A stretch of 64,000 bases of DNA from Nannochloropsis oceanica (lineage: Eukaryota; Sar; Eustigmatophyceae; Eustigmatales; Monodopsidaceae): positions 338,001 to 402,000 of the forward strand of contig CP038123.1 of assembly GCA_004519485.1 (NCBI GenBank), read 5' to 3'. Below, piece after piece: positions 36,245-48,500 of this stretch. Numbering within the stretch: the first letter of the stretch is position 1; each line of letters opens with the position of its first letter. The notes under the pieces were generated by a model. The model saw only the letters and a program-made list of their open reading frames with translations, searched no databases and was not told where the DNA came from. The position numbers were made by a program, and so were the translations under genes.

Positions 36245-39219
36245 ATGCCACGTCAGAACCCTCGGATCAGGAATGGAATAGGGAGGAGGGCGCAAGCCCT
36301 TTGGCCTGCCCTCCCTCCTGTTCCCTCGGACTGTGTCTTCGCACACCGGCGGCGCAACGAAAGACTTGGTAGGCACATTTACTCACTTCCTTCCCCTTCA
36401 CCCCCCCTCCCTCCACAGGCTCGAGTAAAGCGGCAATCGCGGCAGCCTCAACACCCAGCCACAACCCTTCCTCACTACTGTCCGGAACCGTGATTGGGAC
36501 ACGTAATTTAAAGCAAGAAGAAAAGACTCTGTACTCCTCCCTGCCGCCCTTCCTCCCTTGTCACGAGGAAGTCGCGAAGGGTCCAGGTAGTAGCAGCTGT
36601 CTTACCAGCAGCGGCAGCAGCGGCAGTGCCCAGCAAGAGGAGGAGGAAGAGCAGCAGCAGCAGCAGCAGCAGTCGCCGGCGACGCCCCTTCGTCTAGCTG
36701 CAGTCAAAGAAGAAAAAGAGGAACTTCTCCTGCAGCAACAGCCCCAAAAGGAGCAGCAGTTCCATCAGCAGCAAGGACAAAAAGAGATCAAAACTCATCT
36801 CCTGCCTTTGCGCTCCCCCCGTGGCACGTTTTGCAGGCCGACTTCTACCGAAGCAGGTCTCGATCACAACAACATCAGCGGCCGCAGCCGTCGTCATCGC
36901 CGTCGTTCTACCTCGATGGTTTCCACCACACGCCGGCATCGCAGGCCCAAGCCCAGCAGCAGCAGCAGCTTGCTTAATCGAGGTCGAGGAGGAAGAGGAG
37001 GTCACGGCAACAGTGCATTGAGTCAGCAGGGTCTTGATGAGGCCCTCCTTGCGCCGTACGCCCAAGCCATCCCCATCATTGCTCCTGTGGAGCGTGACGA
37101 GGAGAAACGAAACGTTCATCGGGTCCGGGAGTACTGGCTCGAACACGAGGCGATCAAGCACCTCCCCGCCCTCCTCTCCCTTCAGCTACCCCTTGCCACC
37201 TTCGAGCAGCACTATCTCAGTGCCAATGCCCACAACGTGAAGTATGCCCGAGGCACATTACGTGAAACGGTCCGAACGTTTTTCCGCGAACACACGGACG
37301 ACAGCGGGGTCCGTGTTCTCACCCTCAAGCTCTCGGAGCGCCCTGTATGTCAAAAACCCAGCAAGAACATCCTCAAACGTTGGAACCTCAGCAACGGCAT
37401 GCTCTACTTCTTTTACGCGGCCGTTGGGAGGGCGGCCCCACCCACGGGCAAGGAGATTTTGGAACCCTTTTATTGCCAAAAGCGCGTGGATTTCATTCGG
37501 AGGATTTGTGGAGGGGCGATGGCGAAAGGAGGGCTCGGCGGGATGGGCGAGGAGGAGTTAGGCGGAGCGAAAGCGACGACGGAGGCGGGGGTCCTTGAGG
37601 GCGAAGAGATCGGGAGGGACGGAGGGGTGGGGATGAAAAGGAAAGCTGCTGGAGGAGGAGGGAGAGGAGGCGGAAGTCATGATTTTTTCGCATTTCAGGA
37701 GCAGCTGCATCAGATGGGACGATCCAGGAAGCGACGACGAGAGTCGAATGACGCTCCTTTCCCCTTGTCTGAGCTATATATATCCGCGGACACTGCTTGC
37801 CCTCCCTCCCTCCCTGCCTCCTGTGAGGTGGATGGGAAGATTGTGACGGTCAAGACGGAGGACAGGAATGAGGAAGGGAAGAAGGAAGAACAGATGATTC
37901 AGTCCTTGATATCGTTTCTGAAGGGTCACGTCTGGAAGGGGGTGGAGGAGGAAGCGGTGCGTGCAGCAGTAGCAGCAGGAACATGGCGGTTGGTGGAGGA
38001 GGAGAGCGTGGATCCGTCTCTTGATCCCTCCCTCGCTTACCTCTCCCGTCCTCCGCGTTCGTTTTGGGTGCCTTCCTTGGCCTCTCTGACCCCACTTGAG
38101 GAAGGAGGAAACGGAGGAGGGGAGGAAGGGAGGGAGGAGGGGGTGGAGGGGTGGGGGTGGGAGAATGGATGTCTTCCTGTGTTTGTGCGCGCGTGTAGGC
38201 GAAATTGGAGCCGAGTGGAGGCGGCATGGGAGGCATGGAACGAAGACCTGGGGAACAACGCCCTGGAGTGGAAGGAGTTGTGGAGGGAGGAAGTCGGTGC
38301 GGAGGAGGAGGGAGCGGAAGAGGGGGAGGGGGAGGAGGAAGGAGCGAAACAAGGAAGGGTGATGGAGGGAGAGGAGGATGATTTGGGTTTGGGATTTGCT
38401 TTGAAGGGGGGGAAGGTGGAGAAGGATGTGGGAGGGATGGAAGAGGAGGAGGAGAGATTCGTGTTGTTCCCGTGCGGAGTGGATGGAGCGGGGACCCATC
38501 CGGAGCAGGAGAATCCGGTGTTGGCGGATTCAGCAGCAGCAGCATACACTGAAGGAGGGAAGGAGGGAGGGGAGGAGGAAAGGGAAGGACGAGGAAGAGC
38601 AGGAGGGGGAAGCATTCCGTTATCTTCGATGCCGCATGGTCAGATGAACTCACAGCCGTCTCCCACCTACCTTCGACGAGGACTTTCATCCTCTATCCCT
38701 TCCACGTTCTCGTCCTCCCTCCCTTCCTCAGTCACACCTGCCCGTGCTTTTCCGTCGGCTTCCGCGGCGTCTGTGGCGGACGATTTTTTTTCGGTGGCAG
38801 TCAAGCAGGAGGAGGAAGGGGAAGAAGGAGGGGAGGAAGGGGAGGTTATATCTGCGGGAGTGAGCGCGGCAACCACCATGGAGGGAGGGGAGGGCTGGGG
38901 GGAGGAAGGGGGGGAGGAAGGGGGGGAGGAAGGGGTGATGATGGACTTTGGACTGGACATGACTGATACTGAATTTCAGGCGTTGTTGTCTGAGGTGGAG
39001 GAAGAGGGGAAGGGCGAGAAGCAGGAAAGAAGGGAAGAGGAGGCGAGGAAGGGTGGGAGGATGGGAGCGAGGGAGGGAGGAGGGTGCGGATATATGGATG
39101 AGTCGTTTTATTTTGCTTATCCCGGCCCTCAGGCTACTGCGGCGGGAGCAGGTGGAGAAGCCGTCCCGATCCTTTCTCAAGTGTCTACATCGGCGGAAGA
39201 GGGCGGTCAATACTTCTGA
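36245..39219 (+). CDS. Large unknown protein with one conserved core and long low-complexity arms
   Basis: Two exons, 36245-36368 and 36419-39219, joined in phase 1 across a 50-bp intron with a TCCACAG acceptor; 974 aa. I do not recognise it. The only region with ordered, non-repetitive sequence is about residues 266-405: KRNVHRVREYWLEHEAIKHL, PLATFEQHYLSANAHN, LRETVRTFFREHTDD, LKLSERPVCQKPSKNILKRW, GMLYFFYAAVGR and PFYCQKRVDFIRRICGG. Elsewhere Gln, Ser, Glu and Gly runs dominate. The C-terminal part is acidic with hydrophobic patches (MMDFGLDMTDTEFQALLSEV), a composition like transcriptional activation domains, and basic clusters (GRSRKRRRE) could be nuclear signals. A nuclear regulatory role is a guess. 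The first exon is short and its ATG is the first in frame. Confidence 0.7.
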
Positions 39220-40836
39220 GGGAAACAAGGAGGGAGGGAGAGGGACAGAAAGGACGGAAGTGATTGCATGTTGATTTCCATTTGAGTGTGAATGCAATGA
39301 GTTTGAATCAGAGTGAGTGACTGGTTGGACAGAGAGATGAAGAGAGACGAAGAAACTATATGAGGATCACGTCAGACGAGCGTGCATCGTGGTGTGCATG
39401 TGCCACACAGATGCACACACACCCTCAGACCGAGGACCGCGCATTGACATTATATTATGATTATGATTAGGGTCGTTGTCGTTATTCAAAGGGTGAAGAA
39501 ATAGACACTTGCAAATATTTATGAAAGTGGCGGTTGTAAAAAGCAAGGGAACGAGGAGGAAGATGGTGGAGATGCAGATAATGAAGGCCCTTGGAGAGAG
39601 GAAGAGAGACACAGATTCTGATGTTATGCACCTTTATCAGCAACGGGACGGAGAGCAGCAGCAGCAGCAGCAGCAGTTGTAGTAGTAGTAGTAGTAGCAG
39701 TTGTAGTAGTGAACGTCAAAAAGAGTGCATCGTTCGAAAAGAAGAAGATGCAAGCGAGGCAAGGGAAGCAGAGGAGGTTGTGTCCACATTGATTACCCCC
39801 CTAGTCACAAACAGGGAAGAAAGAAAAATCAAAAGAGAGAGAGAGAGAAAGAAATGTGCGCGAGAAAGAGATGAAGTCATGTACATAAAGAATAAGGAAA
39901 CGACGTGAATTTTTAAAAAAGGCTCAAAGTGTAATAAAAAAAAAAGAGAATTATGCATACATTTCTGGGAGTAGCGGAAAGAAGAAAGCTTAAAAGAATG
40001 TGAAGAGGAAGAGCAGGAGTAAGAAGAAAACAAAAACCAACCAAGCTTAAAAACAACTTTCTAGCTTCCTTCACGACGCATTTGCTGCGGCTGCTAATGA
40101 AAGGCTCATATTTTACACCATTCCTTAATTTTCCATCTTTCATCTTTTTTGTGTCATGCTAGTCATTTCTGACTTATCCTTAAATCTCCCTGTCTTCCGC
40201 TTGCTAAAAATATATTCTATATTTCTAAATATTCGTTGTGATCATTTTTACTGTGAGTACATGTGTACGTGTGAGTCGGGGTCGGTGTAGGTGTATGCAT
40301 GTGTGATCATGCATCAACCTTGATAGTGTGTGGTACTTTTTTCCTCTTTTCTGCTGCTGCTATTGCTATTGATAATGACACTGCTGCTGCTGCAGCCGCT
40401 GCTGCAACACCAGCTGATTCATTCATTCTAGTCCTACTGCTGTCTATGCTGCTCACTGTTGTTGATATTGTTGCCGATGGGTTTAACCACAAAATTCTCA
40501 GCAAGCTCTCTCTTGTCGTGAGGGGCTTCAATAAAATATAAATGAATCATAAATATATATGAATAAATGGATATCACCGAAGTGAATGATAATCTATTCA
40601 AATAAATAAATCTGGACTATAGAGTGTTTGCTCGATGCACTCCTCGATACGCAAACGATAAAATGATAATAATAATAATGAATAAATAAACCCCATCTCC
40701 CTGCCTCCTCCCTCTCCCTGCTCTCTGATTGATGTATGTATGATAGACAAAAACTAAATGTGCGGCTCTTCTCTCCCTCTCCTTCCTCCTATCGAGGTAG
40801 AGAGGACGGGAGGGAGCGGAGCGAAGGAGGGACAGC
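39220..40836. other. 1.6-kb convergent spacer with microsatellites
   Basis: Between the 3' ends of the 974-aa protein gene and the F-box gene. A+T-rich towards 40836, with CAG/GTA runs at about 39656-39708 and TGC/CTG runs at about 40350-40405. Open frames here are low-complexity and not credible genes. Presumably long 3' UTRs. Confidence 0.5.
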
Positions 40837-42267
40837 TTACGCCCATTCCAATCCCTCGAAAATCTTGGGTACATCCCATCTCCTCAGTGTGCTGAAAATC
40901 AAGTATAGGCGATCTACGCGGTATTTCTGCTCCTTCTCCTCTTCCGGTGATGCAGCAGCAGCAGCAGCAGCTGTAGGCGCGGCAGCGGCAGCGGCAGAGA
41001 GGGAGGAGGAAGAGGAGGGGGAGGGAGGGAGGGAGGAAGGGAGGACCTTGCTGATTGCCATCCCTGAAGCCGCCATATAAGAGATGGCGTGCGAAGGCGG
41101 GAGGGAGGAAGGGGTGGGAGCATCCACTCCTGCCATCGGGAAGGACGAGGAGGTGGTGGCGGGACGGAGGTCCTCTTCGAAGTAGGAAGTGCCGTTTTTA
41201 TTGGCCGTGAGCCGACGTTGGGATTCCTTGGACGAGGCATAGAGGACAGCCATTTTCCCCGTGTCTTTATGCATGACTGTTACCTCGGTACAAAGGCAGT
41301 GGTCTAGACCGGGTTCGTGGGCGCGCTCAAAATACTCCTTGATGGTGGGGAAACGGCCTGAGGGTAAGAGGGAGGGAGGGAGTGAGACGATGATGATGGG
41401 ACAGCCATTCCTGTATTAGAACAGGAAAGAAAACGAGGGAGGGAGGGAGGGAGGACATGCCCACTTACCATAGACAGGGTCCCGGGTGGCGGCCGAGAAA
41501 TGCCAACAGCTCGCAAAGCCTGTCACGGCGAGTTTTGTCAACCACCGTCCTTCGTTCCCCACCCCCTGCTGCATCACGCTCATCTGGCCATAGGAACAAA
41601 AGAGACGGAAGCCGCCTTTTCGGTCGAAGATCTCGACACTTAATGTGTACTGGCTTCCCCACCCCACCCCTCCCTCCCTCCCGCTTGCCCGCCCGCTTCC
41701 TGTCCCTCCACTCATCCTCCTCCCTATCCCTGCCCTACTCATGCAGCGGCCGTTCCTCAGACAGAATTCCCTCCACTCCCCTCCTCCTTCCCTCCCTCCC
41801 TCCTCCTCCCCGTCCTCCATTTTCAGGGACGGTAGCAGCTCCACAGGCCCGCCCTTCAGGCTCTTCAGCCATGGCCAGCGTGCGATGCACAACGGTTTCC
41901 ATAATTGGTCGCTTCCTGCGAGATCTCGCCATTGCTTGCTGACGAGTGAGAGGGTTCCGAGTTGTCTCCGTCCGTCCGTCCCGTCGGTGTAACTGGGCCT
42001 GCCCGACCAGACGAAATCGAAGATGTGGAGGAGGAGGGAGGAAGGAAGGGAGGACAGGGTGATGGGTTGACGAGAAGAGGAGGGGGTGGTGGAGTAGGAG
42101 GAAGAATGGCTTCGTTTGACAGGGAGATGGGCCGAGGAGGAGGAGGAGGAGGAGGAGGAAGAGGAAGAGGAGGAAGGTAGGGAGAGGGGTCGGCGGCGGT
42201 GCGTCAAAGAGAGGGAGGTGGAGGTACACGGCGAGGAGATGCTGCTGTTGGTGGATTCATCGTCCTA
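40837..42267 (-). CDS. F-box protein (5' end uncertain)
   Basis: Two exons visible: about 41469-42267 and 40837-41357, joined in phase 1 (DPVYG|RFPTIKEYF). The F-box sits behind a poly-Ser leader: ITLSSLPSSLLLHIFDFV ... LGTLSLVSKQWRDLAG ... LWKPLC, the hydrophobic pattern that binds SKP1 in SCF ubiquitin ligases. The rest has a conserved-looking substrate-side region (WREFCLRNGRC, LTKLAVTGFASCWHFSAATR, CLCTEVTVMHKDTGKMAVLY) of unknown family, then Ala/Ser/Pro repeats and a final YRVDRLYLIFSTLRRWDVPK. There is no ATG in frame ahead of the F-box: the frame is closed by TAG at 42265-42267, which is also a good acceptor (pyrimidine tract then CATAG|GACGAT). An upstream coding exon with the true start is therefore likely but I could not fix it. 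Confidence 0.75.
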
Positions 42268-42600
42268 TGATTGGCAAAAGGTGGGAGGAAGGAAAGGAGG
42301 AAGGGACGGAGGGAGGGCGAGAGTATGTTTGGGTGCGTGATTGATTCGAAGCGACGACAGTCACGTTTTATTATTTTGTTGTGGTTGCTCAGGTGGCATG
42401 GTCACGTGTCTGATCCGTGTGAAGGGAGAGAGAGTCGACAGCAAGGAGAAATATTGTGTGTAGTAGGTACTCAGAGAGAGCAGGGAGGGAGGGAGAGAGA
42501 GAGGACAGACAGGCAGGCAGGCAGGCAGGCAGGCAGGTAAGAAGCAACAGCGCATACAAAAGTTTAAGAAGGAAGCATGGCCATGTGGGTATGGGTTTTG

Positions 42601-43005
42601 TCATATGAGTAATGACTTGGGACGTACCGTTAGGATGCTGTTAGACCGGGGCAGAGAGGAGGAGAGGAAAGGGGAGATCGCCAAGGCGGACAAGGAGGGG
42701 TTCTCCTCTCCCTCCCTCTCCTCCAACCCTGACAAGGATGAGGCAGAAGAGGTCAACATCATCGTGTCCTCGCTCTCTGTGAGCATCGACGAGGACGACG
42801 ACGATAAGAGACTTCTATAGTTTCTACTGCGGCCAGCCAACGCCTGCAGCTCGTGTGCGAGGCCCGCGAGGCTTTCCAGGTCCTCTGCTGGCACTTGCCC
42901 TGAATGAATGGCATTTGACAACTCCTTGCCATTGGGGCCCGCCACCATGCCTGACACAATCTTGAGGAGGGCAAGAATACTGCTGGTGCCCATGAAGGTA
43001 GACAT
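42601..43005 (-). CDS. Small hypothetical protein
   Basis: From ATG 43005 (MSTFMGTSSILALLKIVSGM) the product is 134 aa; the frame is open back to an ATG at 43452 but those extra 149 residues have no coding character. The first 65 residues are helical and uninterrupted by repeats (KELSNAIHSGQVPAEDLESL, AGLAHELQALAGRSRN); the rest is Ser-rich. No family recognised. It lies between the F-box gene (same strand) and the divergent PREY-like gene. It could also be the 3' exon of a larger gene. Confidence 0.45.
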   Translation of the reverse strand: MSTFMGTSSILALLKIVSGMVAGPNGKELSNAIHSGQVPAEDLESLAGLAHELQALAGRSRNYRSLLSSSSSSMLTESEDTMMLTSSASSLSGLEEREGEENPSLSALAISPFLSSSLPRSNSILTVRPKSLLI

Positions 43006-44033
43006 GCTTCGACAGGTGCAACCGTTTGTGCTGCTACTGCTCGTCGTGCGGTGCCGCTTGGGAGTTGCAGTGGGAAGTAAAAAGAGAAGTGCCGCGCTCC
43101 GCCGAGTGTGTGGTTGAGAGTCTGTCTGGCAGTGTGCCCTGTCGTGCGGGTTAGTGGGCAACTGAGTAAAAGATAGGAAAATAAATACATGGGCGGCTAC
43201 TACCCGTGTGTAGCTTGTTGTTGTGGGCACGCAAAACAAAACGACTGCTTGCCTAACCGCGCAACGGCTTGCTTGTAGTACGTAACGCATGAACCATACC
43301 CCTTCATCAACGGCTCTATGGATCCCACCATTTGACGCGGCAGTGCGTCTGCGAGTGGTTTGACCTGGCGCTCTTGGGTTTAGTAAGGTAAATATTGTTT
43401 TCTTTTGCCGACACTGGGCTTTGGGCGGTCTTATTAGCGTAGGGACACTCATACACTGACACGACGCCCACGAAAAAAACGGCTTCCCAATTGAATTCGA
43501 CGTCGCGACGCTTCACATGATTGTCCTGTGTGGTGTTTCTTGGAAAAACAAACTCTTCTTGTGAAGAACATTGATAATAGAAATGAACATAAAAAGTGAA
43601 AGTGACACTCGGGGACAAGGATCCACAGCCCTCACTTCCCACAAACATATTGAGTGTCTTCCTGTATGCCAAAGCTGTTCAACGGAAGAGATCAACAAGA
43701 TACTCATCGTGACGCCACGCACCCATAGCACAGTACTCGTTGTTGCTACTGTGTGCTCTAGTTCGAAAACTTTGCGTAGACCACAGGGTTTAATGCGTGT
43801 TGATACCGGGGGACGAGACAAGCAGAAAAGCAAAAAGAACTTCGAGGCTTCTGCGTCATCATGACTAGCGCCCCCTCGTCCACGCATCCACATCGACCTC
43901 GCACTCTGACCCACATCAATCTGTGTGCTCCTGGTAATATAACCCCGATGGACACTCTCCTCTTCTCATCTTAACACTTTTCTTTCATCCACACTCACAT
44001 CTCTTCCTCTGCTTTATCACAGGGATCATCATC
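43006..44033. other. Divergent spacer, small protein / PREY-like gene
   Basis: About 1 kb, no credible gene. A TTATCACAG acceptor-like site sits 12 bp before the PREY-like ATG, so a 5' UTR intron is possible. Confidence 0.4.
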
Positions 44034-44378
44034 ATGCCCTCCCTCTCACGGCGCCTCCTCATAACCATCCCCCGGCGACTCAACTCCTCCTCCTCCTCTT
44101 CCTCCTCCTCGATTCCACGTCCTGCCATACCATCACCGGCACCACCGAATCAGGAACTTCTGGGTCTGCTCGTATGTCCGCTCACCAAGGAACCGCTCCG
44201 TCATGATGTGGCCAAGGGCACGCTTATTTCGGAAGGCATCAATGTCTCCTTCCCCATCACGCCCTTGGGCCTCCCCAACCTCCTACCCTACGAGGCAACC
44301 ATCTTGGACGGGCAGGAAGGGGAGGATGAGGGAGAGGAAGTGAGTAACAGAAAGGCGGGAGGAGATGAGAAGGTGTGA
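44034..44378 (+). CDS. PREY/Trm112-family small protein, mitochondrial presequence
   Basis: Single exon, 114 aa. The first 25 residues are basic and Ser-rich (MPSLSRRLLITIPRRLNSSS), a typical mitochondrial presequence. The Trm112-like domain follows: LLGLLVCPLTKEPLRHD, GTLISEGINVSFPIT, GLPNLLPYEATILD, the pattern of the UPF0434/PREY family. Human PREY (PYURF) chaperones the methyltransferases NDUFAF5 and COQ5 in mitochondria; the same partner role is inferred here. The tail is acidic. An altered second copy of about 50 bp of its coding sequence lies just after the stop codon (see repeat entry). Confidence 0.87.
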   Translation: MPSLSRRLLITIPRRLNSSSSSSSSSIPRPAIPSPAPPNQELLGLLVCPLTKEPLRHDVAKGTLISEGINVSFPITPLGLPNLLPYEATILDGQEGEDEGEEVSNRKAGGDEKV

Positions 44379-44390
44379 AATCAAATGAAG

Positions 44391-44446
44391 GCATCGATGT
44401 CTCCTTCCCCGTCACGGCCTTGGGTCTCCCCAATGTCCTTCTCGGT
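44391..44446 (+). repeat. Partial duplicate of the PREY-like coding sequence
   Basis: The segment AAGGCATCAATGTCTCCTTC onward at about 44234-44283 is repeated at about 44393-44442 with roughly six differences over 50 bp. The copy lies 15 bp beyond the stop codon and has no start, so it appears to be a local duplication that is now 3' UTR. Confidence 0.85.
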
Positions 44447-44598
44447 TGGAGACGACTGTCTCTGAGGAGGCATGAGGAAGAGGAGGGGAAAGACTGACAA
44501 CGAACGGTGAGACTATAAAGAACTAACAAAGCGTGTATACACAGAATCGTTGGGCTTACTTGATCCTAAAAAAATTTGTTTTATTTTTTTGGTTATTA

Positions 44599-45502
44599 CT
44601 AGCTCGGATCTCCACCTAATTCATTGCCCCTCCTGACCTCCTCCTCCTCCACTTCCTCCTCCTCCTCCTCCTCCTCCTCCTCCTCCTCCTCCTCGACATT
44701 TCGTCCCTTCCCAGCCATCGTCTTCTCCACCTGTCGCTCGAGAAACACCTGCAGCCTCTCTCGGCAGTCCCGTCGAGAACGAAGGCGGGCACGTTCTAGC
44801 CTTTGCTTGGCCCGCTGCACCCAGAAGAGAGGAGGAAGGGGGGAGAGGGGGAAGGAGGGGGAGAGGAGACGTGGAGAAGTCAGTCAGAGATACGTCAACG
44901 ACAGAACATTAAGACAACATGGAGAGACACGATCGGCCATGGCTTCCCTCCCTCCTCCCTCCCTCCCCCCCCCTCCTCACCTGGCAATCAGCTGGCGTCT
45001 CGAACTCCAGCATTACGAGCCACTGCACCAGCTCCCTCCTTCCCTCCCTCCCGCTCTCTCTCCCTTCTCCTCCTCCTCCCCGTCCCACTACTGGGGAAAA
45101 AGATGGAGACGACGACAAAGATGACGATAGCGGAGCAAAATGTCGTTCCCTCCACAAAAGCCCCGGATGAGGGAGGGAGGGAGGGAGGGAGGGAGAGAGG
45201 GGGGGCATCCAGGAAGAAATCTTCAACCGGTGAGGGTGCTGACTGTCTGGAATTACGTCCACGTGTCGGAGAGGCGAGGCGGAGAGAATCTGGGTGCTGA
45301 GAGAGAGGGAGGGAGGGAGGGAGGGAGGGAGGGAGATAGAGGTTGGAGTGGAGAAGGAAAGTTTATACGTAAAGAAGAAGCGAGGGAAGAAGGAAGGGAT
45401 GAAAAGAAGGAAGGAGGGAGGAAGGGAGGGGCGTACCGGTCGGGAGTGGCCAGCAAGAGAAGCCCATCGTGGAGGAGGAAGGCAAGAGGGCCATGCTGCT
45501 GC

Positions 45503-45560
<58 letters not shown>

Positions 45561-48500
45561 GCTGACGCTGCTCTTTCTTTTGCTGTCGTAGGAGGTGGAG
45601 GAGAGTAGCATTCTCTTCCAGTGGTGAAGGGAAGAAAGAGGGGAGGAGGAAAAAGGAGGAGGAGGAAGAGGGGGAGGGAGGGAGGGAGGGAGGGAGAGGA
45701 GAGCTGCTTCGTCGCATTGACATGGATCGAGCAGGCGAGGAGGAGGAGAAGGAGGAGGAGGACTGTGTGGCCCTATCACAAGGCGCCTGACACGAAATAT
45801 AGTCAAGGGCCGACAGGGGGGATGACGCTCCTCCCTCTCCCCCTTCCTCCCCCCCTCCCTGCTGCTTGGATGTCAGAATTGTTTCCAGTGATTGGGAGAG
45901 GGTCAAACCCATCACAGAAAGAAGGATATTGTCGTCGTCGTCGTCCTCCTCCTCCTCCTCCTCCTCCTCCTCCCTATTTCCTTCTTTTTCTCCTCTTTCT
46001 CCTTCCTCCTCCCCTTCCTCCTTCTCCACCTTCTCCTCCTCCGCCCCCTCAGAGGTGGATGGATGGAGGGAGGGAGGGCGGGGAGGGAGGAGACGCCCTA
46101 GTAAATACCGAAGAGCGAAGAACGAATACCACAAACGAGGAAGCTCTTCTTCTTCAGTGACAGGAATACGAAATTCCATAGGAAGGAGGGAAGGAGGGAG
46201 GGAGGGAGGGTGGATGGTGTTTGTCGCAAGGCTGTTGCTGGTGGTGGTGGTGGTGGTGGAGGAGGAGGAGTAGGAGGAGGAGGAGAGGAGGACATGAGCG
46301 TTATTGACCAATCCCTGGACATTGACGGGCACGGGGAGGGCGAGAGGCCGAAGGAGGTTGGGGAGGAGGAAGTCTCCCTCCCTCCCTCCCTCCCTCCCTC
46401 CCTCCCTCCCTCCCTCCCTCCCTCGCGGGGCCTTGAGAAAAGCAATGGCTTCCGTGATACCCACCCTCCTGCCCTTCCTCCTCGTCCTTCCTCCCTCCTT
46501 CCCTCCCTCCTTCCCTCCCTCCTTCTTTTCAGCTGCTTGGGCTTGACACAGAAGGGCCTCCAAAGAAGAGAGTAGGTTATCGCCCTGAAGAGGGAAGGAG
46601 GGAGGGAGGGAGGGAGGAGTTAGAGGGGAAGTCGGGACACAAAGAAGACTGAAAGCGAAAACCCACACCTCATTTCCTCCTATCCACCCTCCCTCCCGCC
46701 CTCCCTCCCTCCCGCCCTCCCTCCTCCTGACCTGCTCCCCCTTCAGTGCCTCCAGGCAGGCCCTCATCACCTCCCGCATGTGCTCCTCCAAAATCTCACG
46801 CATCTCCTTCCCTTCTTCCCTTTCTCCCTCCGTCCCTCCTCCCTCCTTCCCCTCCTCTTTCTCCTCCTCCTGCGGCAGCAGCTCGCACAACAACAGCAAG
46901 GCCATCCTCAGTGTGACCAGCCTCCTCCTCTCCCTCCCCTTCCTCCTTCCCTTTCTCCCCCCATCCACCCCCCTCCTCCCACTCAAAAGCCCACCCATCC
47001 CCTCTATCAACAACGAGATCGTATCCCTCACCTCCTCCTTCCTCATCACCACCCACCCCTGTCTTAAATTCCCCTTTCGGCACGTCAAAGATGCTCTACT
47101 CCGCGTTCTATATCCCAACACATTAATTAACACCTCCCCTCCCGCCCTCCCTCCCGCCCTCCCCCTCGCACTCCCACCCTCCTCCCTCCCCCTACTCTCC
47201 CCTCCCTCCCTCCTTCCATCCACTTCCTCTGCTTCTTCTGCTTCCTCTTCTTTCCCCTCCTCCTCAGACGAAGAGGCAAATTCCTCCAGAAGGCCATCCC
47301 CTTCCCTTCCCAATTCATCATTATCGAACAATGCCGCCCTCCGCGCCCTCCCTCCCTCCCTCCCTCCCTCCCTTCCCCCCTCCTCCTCCTCTTCCTCCAA
47401 ATTACCCTCCTCCTCGTCATCATCGTGCATCGACGCAATCGAAAGCCTCCGCTCCCTCTCCCCTCCCTCTTCCTCCCTCCCCCTCCTCCCTCTCCTCCTT
47501 CTCCTGACCAAACCCAGCAGCGCCAGAAGCCCTCCCGCCTTCAGCCCCTCGTGCCTCATCACCCGAAATAAAAGCAATGCGGTCACCAGCGCCAAGCGTT
47601 CCTTCGCATTCCCTCCCACCCACCCTCCCTCCTTCCCGCACCCCAACAGACGGGCTCGGACCAGATTCGGGCCCGAGGGAGGAAGGGAGGACGAGGGAGG
47701 GAGGGAGGAAGGGAGGGCGAAGAGGGAAAGGTCGTGGGGATGGAAGAGTGTCAGGGTCAAGAGACGGAGGAGGGGAGGGTGGTGGATAAAAGTGTAGATC
47801 TGTGCGGAGGGAGGGAGGGAGGGAGGGAGGGAGGGAGGGAAGGAGGATGAGGGGGGCTGGGAAACGGTGAGCAGGGGAACAGAAAAGACAAACCAACAAA
47901 TCAAAAGGAGAGATCACATATCCCTCCCTCCATTCCTCCCTCCCTCCCTTCCTCTCTCCTGACCTGGGCAAGGATAAAGAGCGCTACCTGCTGGAAGGCC
48001 GTCAGCTGCTCGTCCTCCTCCTCCTCCTCCTCTTCCTCCCCCCCTTTCTCTTCCTCGTTCGGGGCATGGGTCGCGGAAGGCGGGAAGGAAGAAATGCTCC
48101 CTTCCTCCCTCCCGCCCTCCCTCCCTCCCTCCCTCGAGGCGGAGAGGTCCATGTCGCTGGGTGTGGTTAGAAGGGCAGGGATAAGCACGCCCTGAGGAAG
48201 GCAGGAGGGAGGGGGAGAGGAGAGAGGGAGGGAGGAAGGAAGATATGACGTTGAGATGGTGAGGAAGGGAGGGGGCAAGGAAGGGAGAGACGAAATGATT
48301 ACTAGGGCGAGAATAACTTTTCTGCATACCCCCCACCCTCCCTTGCTCCCTCCCTCCCTTTCTCACCATAACGAAATGTTCGGCAATGTGCAGTGCGAGA
48401 GGTTCGTTCAAACACCGCAAGCGTCCCTCACACAGGTCTTGCACGAAACAGAGCTCGTCCTGGAGAGAGGGGTGGAGGGAGGGAGGGAGGGAGGGAGGGG

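Noticed and set aside
37774-38689. Long minus-strand Pro/Ser-rich frames opposite the 974-aa protein
   Set aside because: They come from GAG/GGA repeats read backwards and have no domain.
46778-47797. 339-codon plus-strand frame
   Set aside because: Antisense of CLEC16A-like exon 11; made of Pro/Ser/Leu from CCT repeats. The minus strand joins neatly into a 15-exon gene.
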